From the NCBI GenBank assembly GCA_036365455.1, contig JAWQUS010000008.1, positions 20,071,501 to 20,135,500 on the forward strand: DNA of 64,000 nucleotides, read 5' to 3'. Both the position numbers and the translations under genes were made by a program. The DNA is from Macrosoma leucophasiata. Taxonomy: Eukaryota; Arthropoda; Insecta; Lepidoptera; Hedylidae. The notes under the pieces are model-generated. The model was not told where the DNA came from. It made no database searches and saw only the letters and a program-made list of their open reading frames with translations. Of this stretch, positions 9,953 through 20,924 are shown in pieces. Numbering within the stretch: the stretch's first letter is position 1; every line of letters begins with the position of its first letter.

Positions 9953-10661
9953 AACCAAGAGTAAATCTTGGTTTGAATTGTCAACTTAAAAAATCGGCTA
10001 AGTGCGAATAGCACTCGCTTGCACAGGGTTCTAGTACAATTGAGAGCTGCCCTATTTTATGTTAATTACCATAGACTACTTATAATAGGTTTACTAACTT
10101 AATTTAAATTTAAAAAATATGTAACACATCATCGTATGATATGTTTATGTAGTAGTTCGTGATTGAGAAAATACATTTTAAAACGTAGACACGTGTATTT
10201 GTCATTGTAAGGGAAAATGAACGTTTTTAGAGGTGATATTCGCTTGTATTCATCTCAAGAGTTTATGTTACTGCGTACACGTGATATTACTAATAACTAA
10301 TATTAACTAATAAATGAATGTAACCTTGTTTGGTGTACCACTCACCCGTCCACGGTCTGTCAATCATTGATTATACCCATTTACGATGCCAACAATATAT
10401 TAAATGTTTAGCGAGTCGTATTCAAGCTTAATACGATAAAAATTACACGTTCCCGACGAAGGGCCCTGCTTCATACAATAAATAAATTCCACCTGACATG
10501 AAAATTATATTTTATGTTTATAAATACTTATATATAATAACAGGGTGAGACTATACCTTGAATGCAAGATTCGATGTAAGAAATCCCATGATCGAGGAGA
10601 GTACCTACCTACTTGAAAATAATTGCTTTGTAAAGAAAAATAAGTAGTCGATATTTTCTTA
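9953..10661. other. Unassigned AT-rich stretch
   Basis: Nothing recognised. The word GGCTAAGTGCGAATAGCACTC at 9996-10016 resembles the GCCGATTT..GTGC word near other lepidopteran repeats (28798) but is too short to assign. Confidence 0.4.
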
Positions 10662-10811
10662 CCCCCTTATTCATAAACGTATTTATTTTAGCTAAAGTGT
10701 TGCTAATCTCTCCTTTGTCTTTATCTATCCTGCACATTTGACAACGCAACTGACAAAGACAAAGCATTCTTTAACTAAAACGTACCTAATGTACGTTTAT
10801 GAATAAGGGGG
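10662..10811. mobile_element. MITE-3, Harbinger-like (150 bp)
   Basis: The termini are CCCCCTTATTCATAAACGT and ACGTTTATGAATAAGGGGG, with direct repeats TTA at 10659-10661 and 10812-10814. The interior (CTTTGTCTTTATCTATCCTG) is the reverse complement of the copy at 8430. It abuts the truncated edge of a MITE-2 copy. Confidence 0.88.
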
Positions 10812-10814
10812 TTA

Positions 10815-11016
10815 ATGTTTAAATGTGTGCGTGAAAGTGTTTCTGTATTTTGTTAAAGTAAAGGTGTGAGTTTCGTAGTAATAGACGATGTTCGTAGGGT
10901 GTGTGTATCACACGTAAGTTCCCCCGCAAAAAAAGACAGACTGTTTTGCATCGGTAATAAACGCTATGGCTACTCCCCTCTAGTCCGCCGCGGCCGGTGG
11001 CCCGTGTTGCTCTATG
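10815..11016 (-). mobile_element. MITE-2, truncated at the MITE-3 boundary
   Basis: It carries the MITE-2 interior (GTGAGTTTCGTAGTAATAGA, GCATCGGTAATAAACGCTAT) and one intact terminus CCGGTGGCCCGTGTTGCTC ending CTATG. The other terminus is missing exactly where MITE-3 ends. The open frames of 71-104 codons over this region are repeat by-products. Confidence 0.8.
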
Positions 11017-11395
11017 CAACCACACGACAACGAAAACGACACCACGTGATCGGGCGTATATTTTGTATTGAAGATGAATAGAACCATTCGCACGCACCAC
11101 ATTTTGCAGTCGTTACTGACCGCTTGTGTCATACCGACGACATCGCAACCACCAGCGACACCGAGACCTAGCGCCCGACCACATCGCATCGTTGCGTCGA
11201 CACCATGAAGGATATTTGCTTTCCTCGCCGGTGTCAAACTTGTCCATAACCACATCGTAAGCACATCGTAACGACAACGCAACCACATCGACATTGTCGG
11301 AAACTTAACGCAACTACAAAAGCGGCAGCGTCACCATTTCTTAGCCACTGCTCGACGCTGCGATGTGGTGTGGTTGTGGTAGGTACGTGTGGGTC
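11017..11395. repeat. Degenerate minisatellite-like DNA with inverted part
   Basis: Words such as ACCACATCG and CGCAACCACATCG recur irregularly (11090-11300). The right end, CGCTGCGATGTGGTGTGGTT, is their inverted form, giving a loose foldback. No family member is recognised elsewhere in the window. Confidence 0.5.
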
Positions 11396-11609
11396 GGCAC
11401 TTAGACATCATGTTATGGGGCCCTGGCAGAGCATTGACATTTGACATCAGATCTCCTCTGATGTTGCAAATGTTCATGGGCGATGGTGACCACTTTCAAT
11501 TATACCTAATAACGAAACTGCATTTATTTCAGACGGACTACTGTCTGCTATCAAACTTTTGACACAGCAATATACGACAGCAATATACTTATATTGAAAT
11601 TTGAATTTC

Positions 11610-11901
11610 ACTGGTGGTAGAGCTCCAGTGACGGAGCTCGCGGGCGTAGGCACCACCGCATTACCTAATATACTTGCCGCTAAATGGTAGTGTTCATCAC
11701 TATCGTGTTCCGGTCAGGTGGTAATGTACGGCCCTGTAATTTCCGGCACAGAGGCATAACACCTAATGTCTCAAGAGTGGCAGCGCATCTGCATTTTGAC
11801 CTCTGGTTTGTGTGGTTGTCTATAGGCTGCAGTCATCACTTAACATCAATGTGAACTGCATGCTTGTTTGCCACTTTTATTACATAAAAAAAAAAAAAAA
11901 A
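11610..11901 (+). repeat. SINE-A, full length
   Basis: Complete young SINE-A: 5' ACTGGTGGTAGAGCTCCAG, 3' TGCCACTTTTATTACAT followed by about 15 A. The mariner starts seven bases after its tail. Just upstream (11455-11485) the word GATGTTGCAAATGTTCATGG resembles the LINE-tail repeat at 28240-28390. Confidence 0.93.
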
Positions 11902-11907
11902 TATTAA

Positions 11908-13184
11908 TAGGTTGGGGAAAAAGTCTTTTCGCATTATAGTATGTATGAACTTGTAATAAAATCTCTTTGGCTGTAGTATTTGTATCTGGCTGGTTTTGGT
12001 ATCATTGAAAGTTAAAATTTTAAAGAACATAATTCCAAATTCAAATTAGGCAAATGTGTAATTTTCATTTGTTTTTCGTACTGTCAAAATGAGTGAATCT
12101 AATGAAGAAATTCGATACATTTTAAAATTTAAAAAAGGGAAAAATGCAACGCAAGCCGCGAAAAAAATTTGCGATGTTTATGGACCTAGTGCAGTGTCTG
12201 TGAGAGTAGCACAAATTTGGTTTAAGCGTTTTCAATCCGGAAATTTTGATGTCAAACATGCACCTCGCTCTGGTCGCCCTATTACGGATAAAATGGATGC
12301 CATTTTTGAAAAAGTGAAGCAAGATCGACATATCAGTAGTCACGACGTAGCTGAAGAACTGAGAATTGATCACAAAACAGTTTTGGCGCATTTGAAAAAA
12401 GCTGGGTACAAATAAAAGCTCGATATTTGGGTACCTCACGAGCTCACTGAAAGAAACCTCATGAACCGTGTACTCATTTGTGATTCTTTATTACGACGTA
12501 ATGAAACCGAATCATTTTTGAAGAAGCTGATAACTGGTGATGAAAGGTGGATCATGTACGACAAGAACGTGCGAAAAAGGTCGTGGTCAAAGGCCGGTCA
12601 GGCTTCACAGACTGTGGCGAAACCCGGGTAAACTCGCAATAAGGTGATGTTGTGTGTGTGGTGGGATTGGAAGGGCATTATTCATTATGAGCTATTACCA
12701 CCAGGCAGGACTATCGATTCTGAACTCTACTGCGAACAAAAAATGAGATTAAAGCAAGAAGTTGAGAGAAAGCGGCCGGAATTGATCAACAGAAGGGGTG
12801 TGGTGTTTCATCATGATAACGCTAGACCTCACACATCTATAGCCACTCAGCAAAAATTAAGAGAGTTTGGCTGGGAGGTGTTAATGCATCCGCCGTATAG
12901 TCCTGACCTTGCACCTTCAGATTTCCACCTGTTTCGGTCTCTTCAGAATTCTTTATGCAATGTTAGGTTAACATCACGAGAGGACTGCCAAATCCACTTG
13001 TCGCGGTATTTTGATGAGAAGTCCCAAAATGTTTATAGCTATGGGATCATGTCCCTACCTACAAGATGGCAAAAGGTTATCGAACAAAATGGTACATACA
13101 TACTTTAGTTAAATTTAAATAAACTATAATAGAAAATGTTGTGAATTATCTTAAAAAATGCGAAGAAACTTTTTCCCCAACCTA
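11908..13184 (+). mobile_element. mariner transposon, about 1.28 kb
   Basis: The TIRs are near-identical: left TAGGTTGGGGAAAAAGTCTT.., right (read inward) TAGGTTGGGGAAAAAGTTTC.., continuing TTCGCAT on both. TA lies at each end, as expected for TA-target insertion, although the exact TA/TIR border is ambiguous. The single transposase gene fills most of the interior. Full length and close TIRs suggest a fairly recent insertion. The open frame is broken, so this copy could move only if another copy supplied transposase. Confidence 0.95.
12089..13108 (+). pseudogene. mariner transposase with two in-frame stop codons
   Basis: One frame runs 340 codons from ATG 12089 to TAG 13106-13108, interrupted only by TAA at codon 109 (12413-12415) and codon 181 (12629-12631). 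There are no frameshifts. The N-terminal part (about 1-108) is the helix-turn-helix DNA-binding region with a GRP motif near residue 70. The linker motif WVPHEL is at 114-119. The catalytic triad is D151 (TGDERW), D243 (HHDNARPH) and D278 (YSPDLAPSD), with exactly 34 residues between the last two, the mariner DD34D signature. Length is normal for the family (about 340-350). From family conservation, the first stop replaces the lysine before LDxWVPHEL and the second lies just after KPG. Both are single-base changes and the rest of the frame looks intact, so inactivation is recent. Confidence 0.95.
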
Positions 13185-13628
13185 AAATAAGTAGGAGGAG
13201 AAGTGCCTACCTACTACTATTTCTTCATTTCAGCTAAGTAGGTAGGTATACTGATGAAATCTCAAATAACTATTGTTAAGTACTTTACCTACCTTGAATA
13301 TAAATTTAAAAACGTTGAAAATATAAAAGGGCTTCAATCTGGTGTGAGATGCAATCAAGCGGAATTAGCAAATAGACTTTGTAAATTTTACGCAGCGGGC
13401 GGGCCGTAGATTATGTTATACGTATAAAATGTTTTAACAACATATTAGGAGCCCGCAGAGCACGCCCTGCGGTCTATGAGGGTCTATTTCGTACCAAATG
13501 TTCAAATTCATCCGCCCCACCGCGGGGTTCCGCAGCGCACTAAAAGATCTGCCACACTGGAAGCGTTACAAACGTCGTCAAATATTAGGAATGTTACTGA
13601 TTCATTACATAGTACGCAGCACTGCATA
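13185..13628. other. Unassigned stretch
   Basis: No repeat or gene is recognised. A GC-richer patch at 13395-13560 has no coding signature. Confidence 0.4.
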
Positions 13629-13814
13629 CAAGTATGCAGTTTACATTGATGATAAGTGAATACTGGAACCTGTAGACATCTTCACAAAAACCGGAGATCA
13701 AAATGAAGATGCATTGTTGTAATGATTATTACGGGGTCATACATTATCATTAGATTTGGTAATGTGATGGTGCCTACGCACTCGAGCTCTGACACTGGAA
13801 TTCTACCACCAGTA
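13629..13814 (-). repeat. Old SINE-A subfamily (minus)
   Basis: It runs from GCAGTTTACATTGATG through TCAAAATGAAGATGC to CTCGAGCTCTGACACTGG followed by TTCTACCACCAGT. It is diverged and internally shortened, but the 5' terminus TACCACCAGT is intact. Confidence 0.75.
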
Positions 13815-14652
13815 AATTAGTAGTCAGGTCATACATATACGAGACTAGCACTGCAATTGGTGGATTTTTGTGCGTGAGTAAGCCGGCTCAGCCACGGCAT
13901 CCACAACGATCAAGTGCTCCGGGAGCGATCTTAGGATCGTGGTAATACAAACTGAATTATTATGCCAATTTTTATAGAAATTATCTACTGAAGTTTTATT
14001 ACCCGTGAGATATACAAGAAGAGATATAAAAAAAACTGAATGTCAGTGGTGGTGGAGGTCAATAAGTGTGCAGTCGCTTCCACTAATATGATTATTTGTT
14101 ATTGGTTATAAACAATGATATTTATATAGCTAAACGAAGCGTTAAAAGAACTTTTGTATTGTTTAAATGTTGAAATGGTCATTTGAATATTGTTTGTAAA
14201 ACATTTGTAAAATCTTAGTTCTTCTATCGTTTTATTTAATTATTTTTTGCAATATAAAAAAAAATAAATGCGTTTTATCTAAATGTTGATATAAGTAATA
14301 ATAAAATTATTATAACATACTTGACTACATGTTTCACGGCCCACGAATCATCGCGTGCCGTCTGAAAGACTCTGTAATGCAATAATGATTTAGGCAGTGG
14401 TTTTATGCGTGGCGAAACTGGAGGGCTCTTCGCTTTCTTTTAAGAATATGTTATAGGTGTGTAATTGTTGCTCTTGCGATTTTAGGGAACCTTTGCTTGA
14501 ACTTTGTGGTAAGTGTATGTAGGTCTACTTGTACACCCACTCCACCTGTACCCCGAACTCCATTCTGATTCGTCAGCAGAATTATTAAATGTAGGTAGAC
14601 TGTAGGACGTAGGTACTGCTAAATGTTGTCCAAAAATCAGACACCTATAGAA
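13815..14652. other. Unassigned AT-rich stretch
   Basis: Nothing recognised. Short poly(A)/poly(T) runs only. Confidence 0.4.
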
Positions 14653-14824
14653 TACTAGCTGTGTCCACGACTTCGTCCACGTAGATATTGAACAATAATT
14701 TTGTTAATTTACTACTAGTCTAAATTAAATACGTTTATGAAAACCGCATTCAACTCTGTATAAAGTTTTTAAGCATTGCTTGTAGAAAAATTTCAACTGA
14801 CCATAACTTCTATATCCCTACGAA
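14653..14824 (+). repeat. LT-1 tail fragment
   Basis: It begins ACTAGCTGTGTCCACGACTT, the standard LT-1 start seen also at 37258. The remainder is diverged and is followed directly by a SINE-A fragment. Confidence 0.55.
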
Positions 14825-14908
14825 AGTACTGAACACCACCATTTAGCGGCAAGTATATTAGGTAATGCGGTAGTGCCTATGCCCGCGTGCTTCGTCACTG
14901 GAGCTCTA
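14825..14908 (-). repeat. SINE-A 5' fragment (minus)
   Basis: ACCATTTAGCGGCAAGTATA, then GTGCCTATGCCCGCG and CGTCACTGGAGCTCTA: only the 5' third of young SINE-A. Confidence 0.85.
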
Positions 14909-15381
14909 AATTGTTGATTTTGACGAAACAAATGTTTTTGTTGTCATTTTCACAATTTTTAGCAAACATGAAGACTCAAAAAGCTTTACAAGTTGTGTCC
15001 ACAGCAAGCAGCGAGGCGGGGCAAGCCTAGTGCATCCAACGAGTTAATGTTACGACTTGACATCAATCAGATCGCGGTTGCGTCGAGATATGTATTATTT
15101 GTGGCTGAAATTTATGAGTTAGAATTATACGGTCCGGAGTCGAACCGCACACTGAGTTTATGCCATATCTACCTATAGCATAATTATGTTGCTATAAGCC
15201 AGACATTCGAATGATTTCACATTACGAATATTCGTGTGAGTTATACTGTGAAATGATATGCGTTTTATTGTACTTTGTATTTTTGAAGCTCACATCTATA
15301 ATACTTGTTGTGTTGAAGATTTTCGGTTTCCTTCATTTGATTTTATTTTGAGATAGAAAGCAACGGTTTTTTGCATAGTAA
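14909..15381. other. Unassigned stretch
   Basis: Nothing recognised. The 61-codon frame at 14993-15178 has no domain. Confidence 0.35.
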
Positions 15382-15734
15382 TAATGGCATCCCATTATAC
15401 GTCCCACTGCTGGGCATGAGTCTCTCCCCTTTTTTGGGGGAGGCCTGGAGCTTACTCCACCACGCTGCTCCAATGCGGATTGGTGGAGGTGGGTGGGTTA
15501 GTGGCCAACCCGCTGTTGGATGTTTTCAAACTGCCCATAAGGCCTCCGACAAGGTTTAACGACTGCTATCCATCGATAGCAACCGGGACCGACGGCTTAA
15601 CGTGCCCTCCGAAGCACGGAAACGCGCATTTAATTTGCCACTAGCGGTCACCCATCATATTACCCGACCGCGCCCGTAGTGCTTAACCGAGTAGATCGCT
15701 TACGATCTACACCAGCCGCTGGGCCATGCGCGCG
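15382..15734 (-). repeat. SINE-C, full length (5S rRNA-derived head)
   Basis: On the minus strand it starts GCGCGCATGGCCCAGCGGCT. The segment CTCGGTTAAGCACTACGGGC, then GCGGTCGGGT and ATGGGTGACCGCTAGTGG, matches the 3' half of animal 5S rRNA, which holds the TFIIIA-dependent internal promoter (A box TTAAGC, intermediate element GGGCGCGGT, C box GATGGGTGACCGC; ATGGGTGACCGC in this copy). The body carries CGGTCCCGGTTGCTATCGAT. The 3' end is GCCCAGCAGTGGGACGTATA and then GGGATGCCATTA. Confidence 0.92.
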
Positions 15735-15845
15735 TCTTCTTTGGCAAAGTAAAGACACAAAAAACAAAATCCATTTATCGATTTCATTTACATATAAGTG
15801 CTACTCATTATTTGTTTATGTACTTCACCTATACGTAAATGAACG

Positions 15846-15980
15846 TAACTTCACGCCTGTATTCCCCGAAGGTGTATGCAATCAAGCAGACGTGCAAACA
15901 CCCTCGATTCGTCGGTTATCTTTGCCAATCTTTGGGCCTGACCCATGTAACAGGTGGCGTGCCTGTTGACATCTACGAAA
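15846..15980 (-). repeat. SINE-B 3' part (minus)
   Basis: ACTTCACGCCTGTATTCCCC, GCAAACACCCTCGATTCG, GACCCATGTAACAGGTGGCG and GTTGACATCTACG match SINE-B from its 3' end inward. The tRNA-like head is missing. Confidence 0.85.
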
Positions 15981-16982
15981 AATATTTAGAAATTTTTGGT
16001 GTGTCCCAACGATAATAATATATCCTTAATAAATAAAAAACATTATTTCCGCATAGAACACACCAAAAATATGCATCAACCGCGTAAAATGGAACGTGTG
16101 AAAGATATCTATGCGCGTATTGATGTTTCGTAAAATTATAGTCGTGTAAATCTGTATTTTGCATGAATTACGTTCTGCGAGTGGATGTTGTGTGACAGAT
16201 TCGTGACTTAGTTCAACGATTTTATTATATATCGATAAATAAATCGATTTTGTGGGAACCATTGAATGCTATCCTCGTGAGAAATGGGTATGAATTATAG
16301 ACAAGTCGCAAATGTTATTGTCAATTTTTTTTTATAATGTAGTTTTTTGTCTTGAAGTCCAAAAAGCATGCAAATAATTCTGGGTAGGTACATACACTAC
16401 CTACGGGCTAAATGGGCCAACCCTCCTCCCACTTTCCTACGCTCACGCCCTAACAATATCCCCTAAAAATATTTATTACATAAGTATTAAGTTTAAAATA
16501 TTTTGTTTTCCAAAAAATCTAGATAATTATATTTAAGAACAATTACCTAATCTATGTTACTTAATTATAGCTACTATCATTTTTCAAAAAGTGGAGCAAC
16601 AATAATGAGGGTAGCATAAGTATTTTTAAATAAACACTAGATTAACAATTATACAAGAAAAACGCCTAGAAAAATATCCAGGTACCGTATCCAAGATCAC
16701 AGATTTAGCAGTTGCTCAGGCTACTCGTACATTTACTTAAAGGCAATAGAAAAAAACCATGATTAACACGTAACTGATCAGCCACTGAAAAAAGTCCAAT
16801 AACAGCCTTCGAGCGGTCGCGCGTCTACATTTTTGCAACTTGTATTAACTTATCGTGTGGTCCACGCGCACTCCAGGTATTAAAAAACAACATATTTTAA
16901 CATGAAGAATGCTGAGGAGTTATTTTTTATTACAGTAATTTTTTATCGATGTTCTTTCAAGTATTGATACTTACTTATTTTA
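15981..16982. other. Unassigned AT-rich stretch
   Basis: Nothing recognised. Two short minus-strand frames at 15973-16262 overlap in different phases and have no domain. Confidence 0.4.
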
Positions 16983-17272
16983 ACTGGTGGTAGAGCTCCA
17001 GTGACGGAGCTTGCGGGCGTAGGCACCACCGCATTACCTAATATACTTGCCGCTAAATGGTAGTGTCCAGCACTATCGTGTTCCGGTCAGGTGGTAATGT
17101 ACGGCTCTGTAATTTCCGGCACAGAGGCATAACACCTTAGGCCTCAGGGGTGGTAACGCATCTGCACTTCGACCTTGGTCTTTGTGTGGGTGTCTATTGG
17201 CTGCAGTCATCACTTAACATCAATGTGAACTGCATGCTTGATTGCCATTTCGATTACATAAAAAAAAAAAAA
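16983..17272 (+). repeat. SINE-A, full length
   Basis: Intact young SINE-A from ACTGGTGGTAGAGCTCCAG to GATTACATAAAAAAAAAAAA. Confidence 0.95.
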
Positions 17273-18089
17273 CTTAGCTATGATATCCGTCAGTCCCGGT
17301 GGAGTACCTATTAACTTTATGAAACATTTCTCATCAAAATCAAGTTGCTATTCAACACTTTTAATACGACGAACGGCGCATGGGCGAACGCATTCACAGA
17401 TCGCAAGGGCGATTCCTTACAGTAGAAAACTTTATTAGATTAAGAAAATTTTTATTAATGGTAGTCAAAACGAAAGCGATCAAGTGAGGCGGTAAATCCG
17501 CAGATGACTTTGGCGATAAAAGCCTTTCTTCATCTTTAATATTGTCAAACGTCACAAAACGATGTTATTCTTATCCTTAAGCTTTCACTTCCATGGAAGT
17601 TCCGTAGTGTGTATTGGCCCGAATATTTCTTGGGGCGATGCGCGCGCGCTCACTGGCAACCAAATTCCCTCATTAAGCATTATAAAAATATAATAAACAT
17701 GGAGTTGCAACGTTTTCTTGCACCATGCCCACGGTGCATCAAATTATTGTGTTTCAAAGTCGTGTGTGGCCCCACTACAGGCGAGACGACTAATCGAAAA
17801 ATAAAAAATAAAAAAATATTGTCTTAATAATTATTTATATTTGATTTTTCGAACTTTTTTAGGGTTGCGTACCTCTACCTATAGGCAAATACAGAACTCT
17901 TGTAAGATCACTGGTGCGTCTGTCTGTTTGTCTGTCTTCCCGTCTATCATGCACGTGCAGCAATAAAATAATTAAAAAGTATGAGAAACATTTGGGGGAT
18001 AGATTATCGTCATCACCGATTTACAGCAGAAATAACATTTTTGGACTAATTGGAATGGCAGAAATAAGTTTCTTTATTATTTTTATGTG
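17273..18089. other. Mostly unassigned; GTCTGTCTGTTTGTCTG repeat at 17915
   Basis: At 17858-17960 the words GTTGCGTACCTCTACC and CGTCTGTCTGTTTGTCTGTC resemble the GGAACCCTAAAAA type of lepidopteran repeat also seen at 22225-22360, 32480-32600 and 43930-44030. A 72-codon frame at 17609-17827 lies 18 bases after TATAAAAATAT, too close for a core promoter. No gene is supported. Confidence 0.4.
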
Positions 18090-18476
18090 ATAATGGTGGC
18101 TAACAAGTACACAGACATCTTAACAAAAATCGAAGATTAATATGCAGTTGCCTGCAGTTGCGTTGCCACCTTTTTCGTTGCTAAGTTGTTTCATAAATCA
18201 TAATTATAAATCATAAATCCTTTATTGCATCCACAAAGACATTCGTTCATGAGTATATTTAAAATTAAACGAATACACGATTTATTTTTCTTATGCTAAT
18301 TAGCCATCGGACCCCAAACTGTTTTGCCCCTGTGATAGATATTACTGGATCATATACTAAAATCTACCCGGAATACGATAGTGCTGAACACAACCATTTG
18401 GCGGCAGATGAATTACATAATGCGGTGGTGCCTACACCCAAAAACTCTGACACTGCAACTCTGCCACGAGATAACT
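18090..18476 (-). repeat. Old SINE-A, split by about 140 bp
   Basis: The tail side (18090-18171, ending GTTGCCACC) and the head side (about 18313-18476: TGCCCCTGTGATAG ... CTCTGACACTGCAACTCTGC) are one diverged SINE-A. Between them lies DNA with AAATCCTTTATTGCATCCAC, which looks like a reversed LINE tail. Exact borders and any target duplication are unclear. Confidence 0.6.
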
Positions 18477-19335
18477 GAATATATATAATAAAGAAAATGA
18501 GTCAGTTTCAACCTGTTCCAACAAATTTAATATGTTGATTTTGTGGTATTCCCTCATCGATTTACAGAAGATATAACATGTTTGGACTATCCATATATTT
18601 TGTATTTCGGATCTTTGTCATACCTATAATAATTTGTTAGTGGGATAGTATCGCTCCGCCTGTAGAATCGCTACTAGAGTGACCGTACTGTATAAATGAA
18701 ACAGAAAATGCACCCGTCTCTTATGCTACCGTGCACGTAAATATCATTTTGCTTTTTTGCGTATTGAATGTTTTAATGGGGCAAGCCTCCAAGAATACAT
18801 AAAATGAATCAAAAGTGATTTAAAATTAGTCTTCGAGTTCTACGGCCGGAAAATTGAGCAATTTTGCCTACAATTGCGATAGGATTGTATGAATTAGCTT
18901 TTGATATGATTTAGGTTATTTTTGAGGACGCTTGTCACGTCAACTAACTCTGAGCAGTTCGATACCTGTCATCATTCACATCATTTCAGCCATAGGAAAG
19001 AGAGAAAGATATATTATTTTTTGGCTTACAATTAAAATAATTACTAAGTACAGACTACAAAAGATATAAAACATGAAAAAGCCAAAAAAATGGCTCCTAT
19101 CTCAGCAACATTGACGATAGAACTAAGCTGCGTTGTGTAGTCGATGCTCAGCAAGATGCTGTAGCATGAACTACAACGCTGGTATTCTGATAGGGTCGTG
19201 AATGATTCGTGACATTACGAACTCAAGCTTCCCGTTACGCCTACATAGGTGCAAATTTTTGTTATCCGTCCACTGCAAAACAAAATCCTTTTCCTACGTC
19301 ATTTAGGAGAGAATAAGATGTATGTAATTATTTTT
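18477..19335. other. Unassigned stretch
   Basis: Nothing recognised in this AT-rich DNA. Confidence 0.4.
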
Positions 19336-19465
19336 CGCAATAACACATGCGAGTTAATACAAGAAATTAAAGAAAAAAGTGGAAAAAAAAACTTGATTAC
19401 GGGCAGGAATTGATAACCTCAGGATAACCAGTCCAGTTTGATACTACTACGAAGTAAGCACAAGT
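19336..19465 (-). repeat. Family H: tRNA-like core in a palindromic element
   Basis: The left arm is TTTCGCAATAACACATGCGA. The minus-strand core ACTGGACTGGTTATCCTGAG matches the tRNA-like copies at 49890 and 57605. Its B-box region is decayed. Confidence 0.6.
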
Positions 19466-19494
19466 TCATTCCACACGATTTTTATAGTTCTCTG

Positions 19495-19560
19495 TCGATG
19501 CGCAATCGATGGCGTCGAATGCAATTGTATCGATTTAGTAAAGTATCGATACGGATTAAG
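19495..19560. promoter_or_regulatory. Cluster of ATCGAT/TATCGAT words
   Basis: CAATCGATGG, TATCGATTTA and GTATCGATAC fall within 60 bp. TATCGATA is the DREF site of insect promoters, but no gene start is visible nearby, so this is only a note. Confidence 0.15.
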
Positions 19561-19712
19561 CATCACTGTGCCACCGCGGCCAGCCGCTCCTAGGCCGCGT
19601 CTTGTCCTTGTCTGAAGACTTGCTTACATTGCAAGTGAATGCAATAATAATTGGCCGCCAGTAGTCGCAAGCGCAGCAGTCCGCATCTGTCTGGAAACGT
19701 TTTATTCTTACG

Positions 19713-19838
19713 AAACGTAACTTCACGTCTGTAATCCCCGAAGGGATAGGCAGGTGGGTAGGTAAATGAATGCATTCAAGCATACATGCAAACACCCACG
19801 ATTAGCCGGTTACGTTTTTGGCCCATGTAATGTTGATG
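19713..19838 (-). repeat. SINE-B 3' part (minus)
   Basis: AACTTCACGTCTGTAATCCC, GAATGCATTCAAGCATACAT and ACCCACGATTAGCCGGTTAC are SINE-B. The head is missing. Confidence 0.88.
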
Positions 19839-20190
19839 TGTCAAAAATTATTCGATTCGATTTTCAAAATCACTAGCGAGTCAAGCGAAACTGTCGATAC
19901 ATATGAATTTGCCGATTAAAACCAATACAATGTATTGTAGGTGTATCATAGAATGTTATTAAACTTAGAAATGTCCGTCTACATCCGTCGATCCACCATT
20001 AGTTACGCCATAACAAATTAAATAAATGTATGCAAGCATGTAATAAAGGTAGGACGAAATTGTTTCGCTACACCAGTAATTTCTGGAGCGTGGGTAAGCA
20101 TTCGAGAGGGAGTTGATTGCGTTTACGCATAACGCACAAATGCACTGCACAATATAATAACGATGACAATATTGCGATGGACTTTTTTTT

Positions 20191-20444
20191 ACTGGTGGTG
20201 GAGCTCCAGTGATGGAGCTCCCGGGCGTAGGCACCACCGCATTACATTAATATATTATACTTGCCGCTAAATGGTCAGCACTCGTGTTCCGGTCACGACC
20301 CCGTAATTTCCGGCACAGAGGCATAGCACCTTAGGCGTTAGGAGTGGTAAAGCATCTGCATTTTGACCATGGTCTTTGTGTGGGTGTCTATAGGCTGCAA
20401 TGTGATCTACATGCTTGATTGCCAGTTCCATTATAAAAAAAAAA
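20191..20444 (+). repeat. SINE-A, full length with internal deletions
   Basis: Both ends are present (ACTGGTGGTGGAGCTCCAG; CCATTATAAAAAAAAAA). Small deletions remove parts around CAGCACT..GTTCCGGTCA and the CATCACTTAACATC segment. Confidence 0.92.
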
Positions 20445-20743
20445 CTTGTGATCCTTCAAGGTGCAATGTTAATATACTTATACAGATGCTATAGACATAA
20501 GCATACCAAAATAAAAAAAATGTTATTGTTATTAGTAAAAAATTGAGAGCAATGACAATGTCGACAATAATTTTGATAAGCGGTCGTGTCTCTCATCGAG
20601 GTAATTTCTTTCTGGCTTGCCTCCGATAACAGATGCAGAGCTGTATTTAACTGATTTCAAAATTGCGATACATTGGCTTAAACACTTCCAAAGCAAAAAG
20701 TAAAAAATTCAAAAATTCAAAAAAATTAATTTAATTTGGGTTG

Positions 20744-20832
20744 TTTGGCCGGCGAGTCGTGGGTGTTTGCATCAATGCTTGAATTCATGCATTTACCTCT
20801 GCCTACCCCTTCGGGGATTACAGGCGTGAAGG
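20744..20832 (+). repeat. SINE-B 3' end
   Basis: GCCGGCGAGTCGTGGGTGTT to GGATTACAGGCGTGAAGG. It is followed 18 bases later by a SINE-A 3' end in the same orientation. Confidence 0.9.
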
Positions 20833-20850
20833 TTTTTCTTTATGAAGATG

Positions 20851-20924
20851 TTTATGGGCTCCACTCATCACTTAACATTAATGTGAGCTGCATGCTAGTT
20901 TGCTACCTTCCTTTCATAAAAAAA
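20851..20924 (+). repeat. SINE-A 3' end
   Basis: CATCACTTAACATTAATGTG and AGCTGCATGCTAGTTTGC, then CTTTCATAAAAAAA. Only the last quarter of the element is present. Confidence 0.85.

Noticed and set aside
11610..11901. SINE-A as a Helitron (hairpin near one end)
   Set aside because: The hairpin is near the end opposite the A tail and no CTRR terminus or TC start is present; the A-rich tail fits a retroposon better.
12122..12439. Minus-strand 105-codon frame inside the mariner
   Set aside because: Shadow of the transposase frame.
12644..13108. Separate 154-codon gene after the second stop
   Set aside because: It is the C-terminal part of the mariner transposase in the same frame; its apparent start is an internal GTG valine codon.
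19495..19560. DREF-type promoter
   Set aside because: Only short ATCGAT words; no transcription start features or exon downstream.
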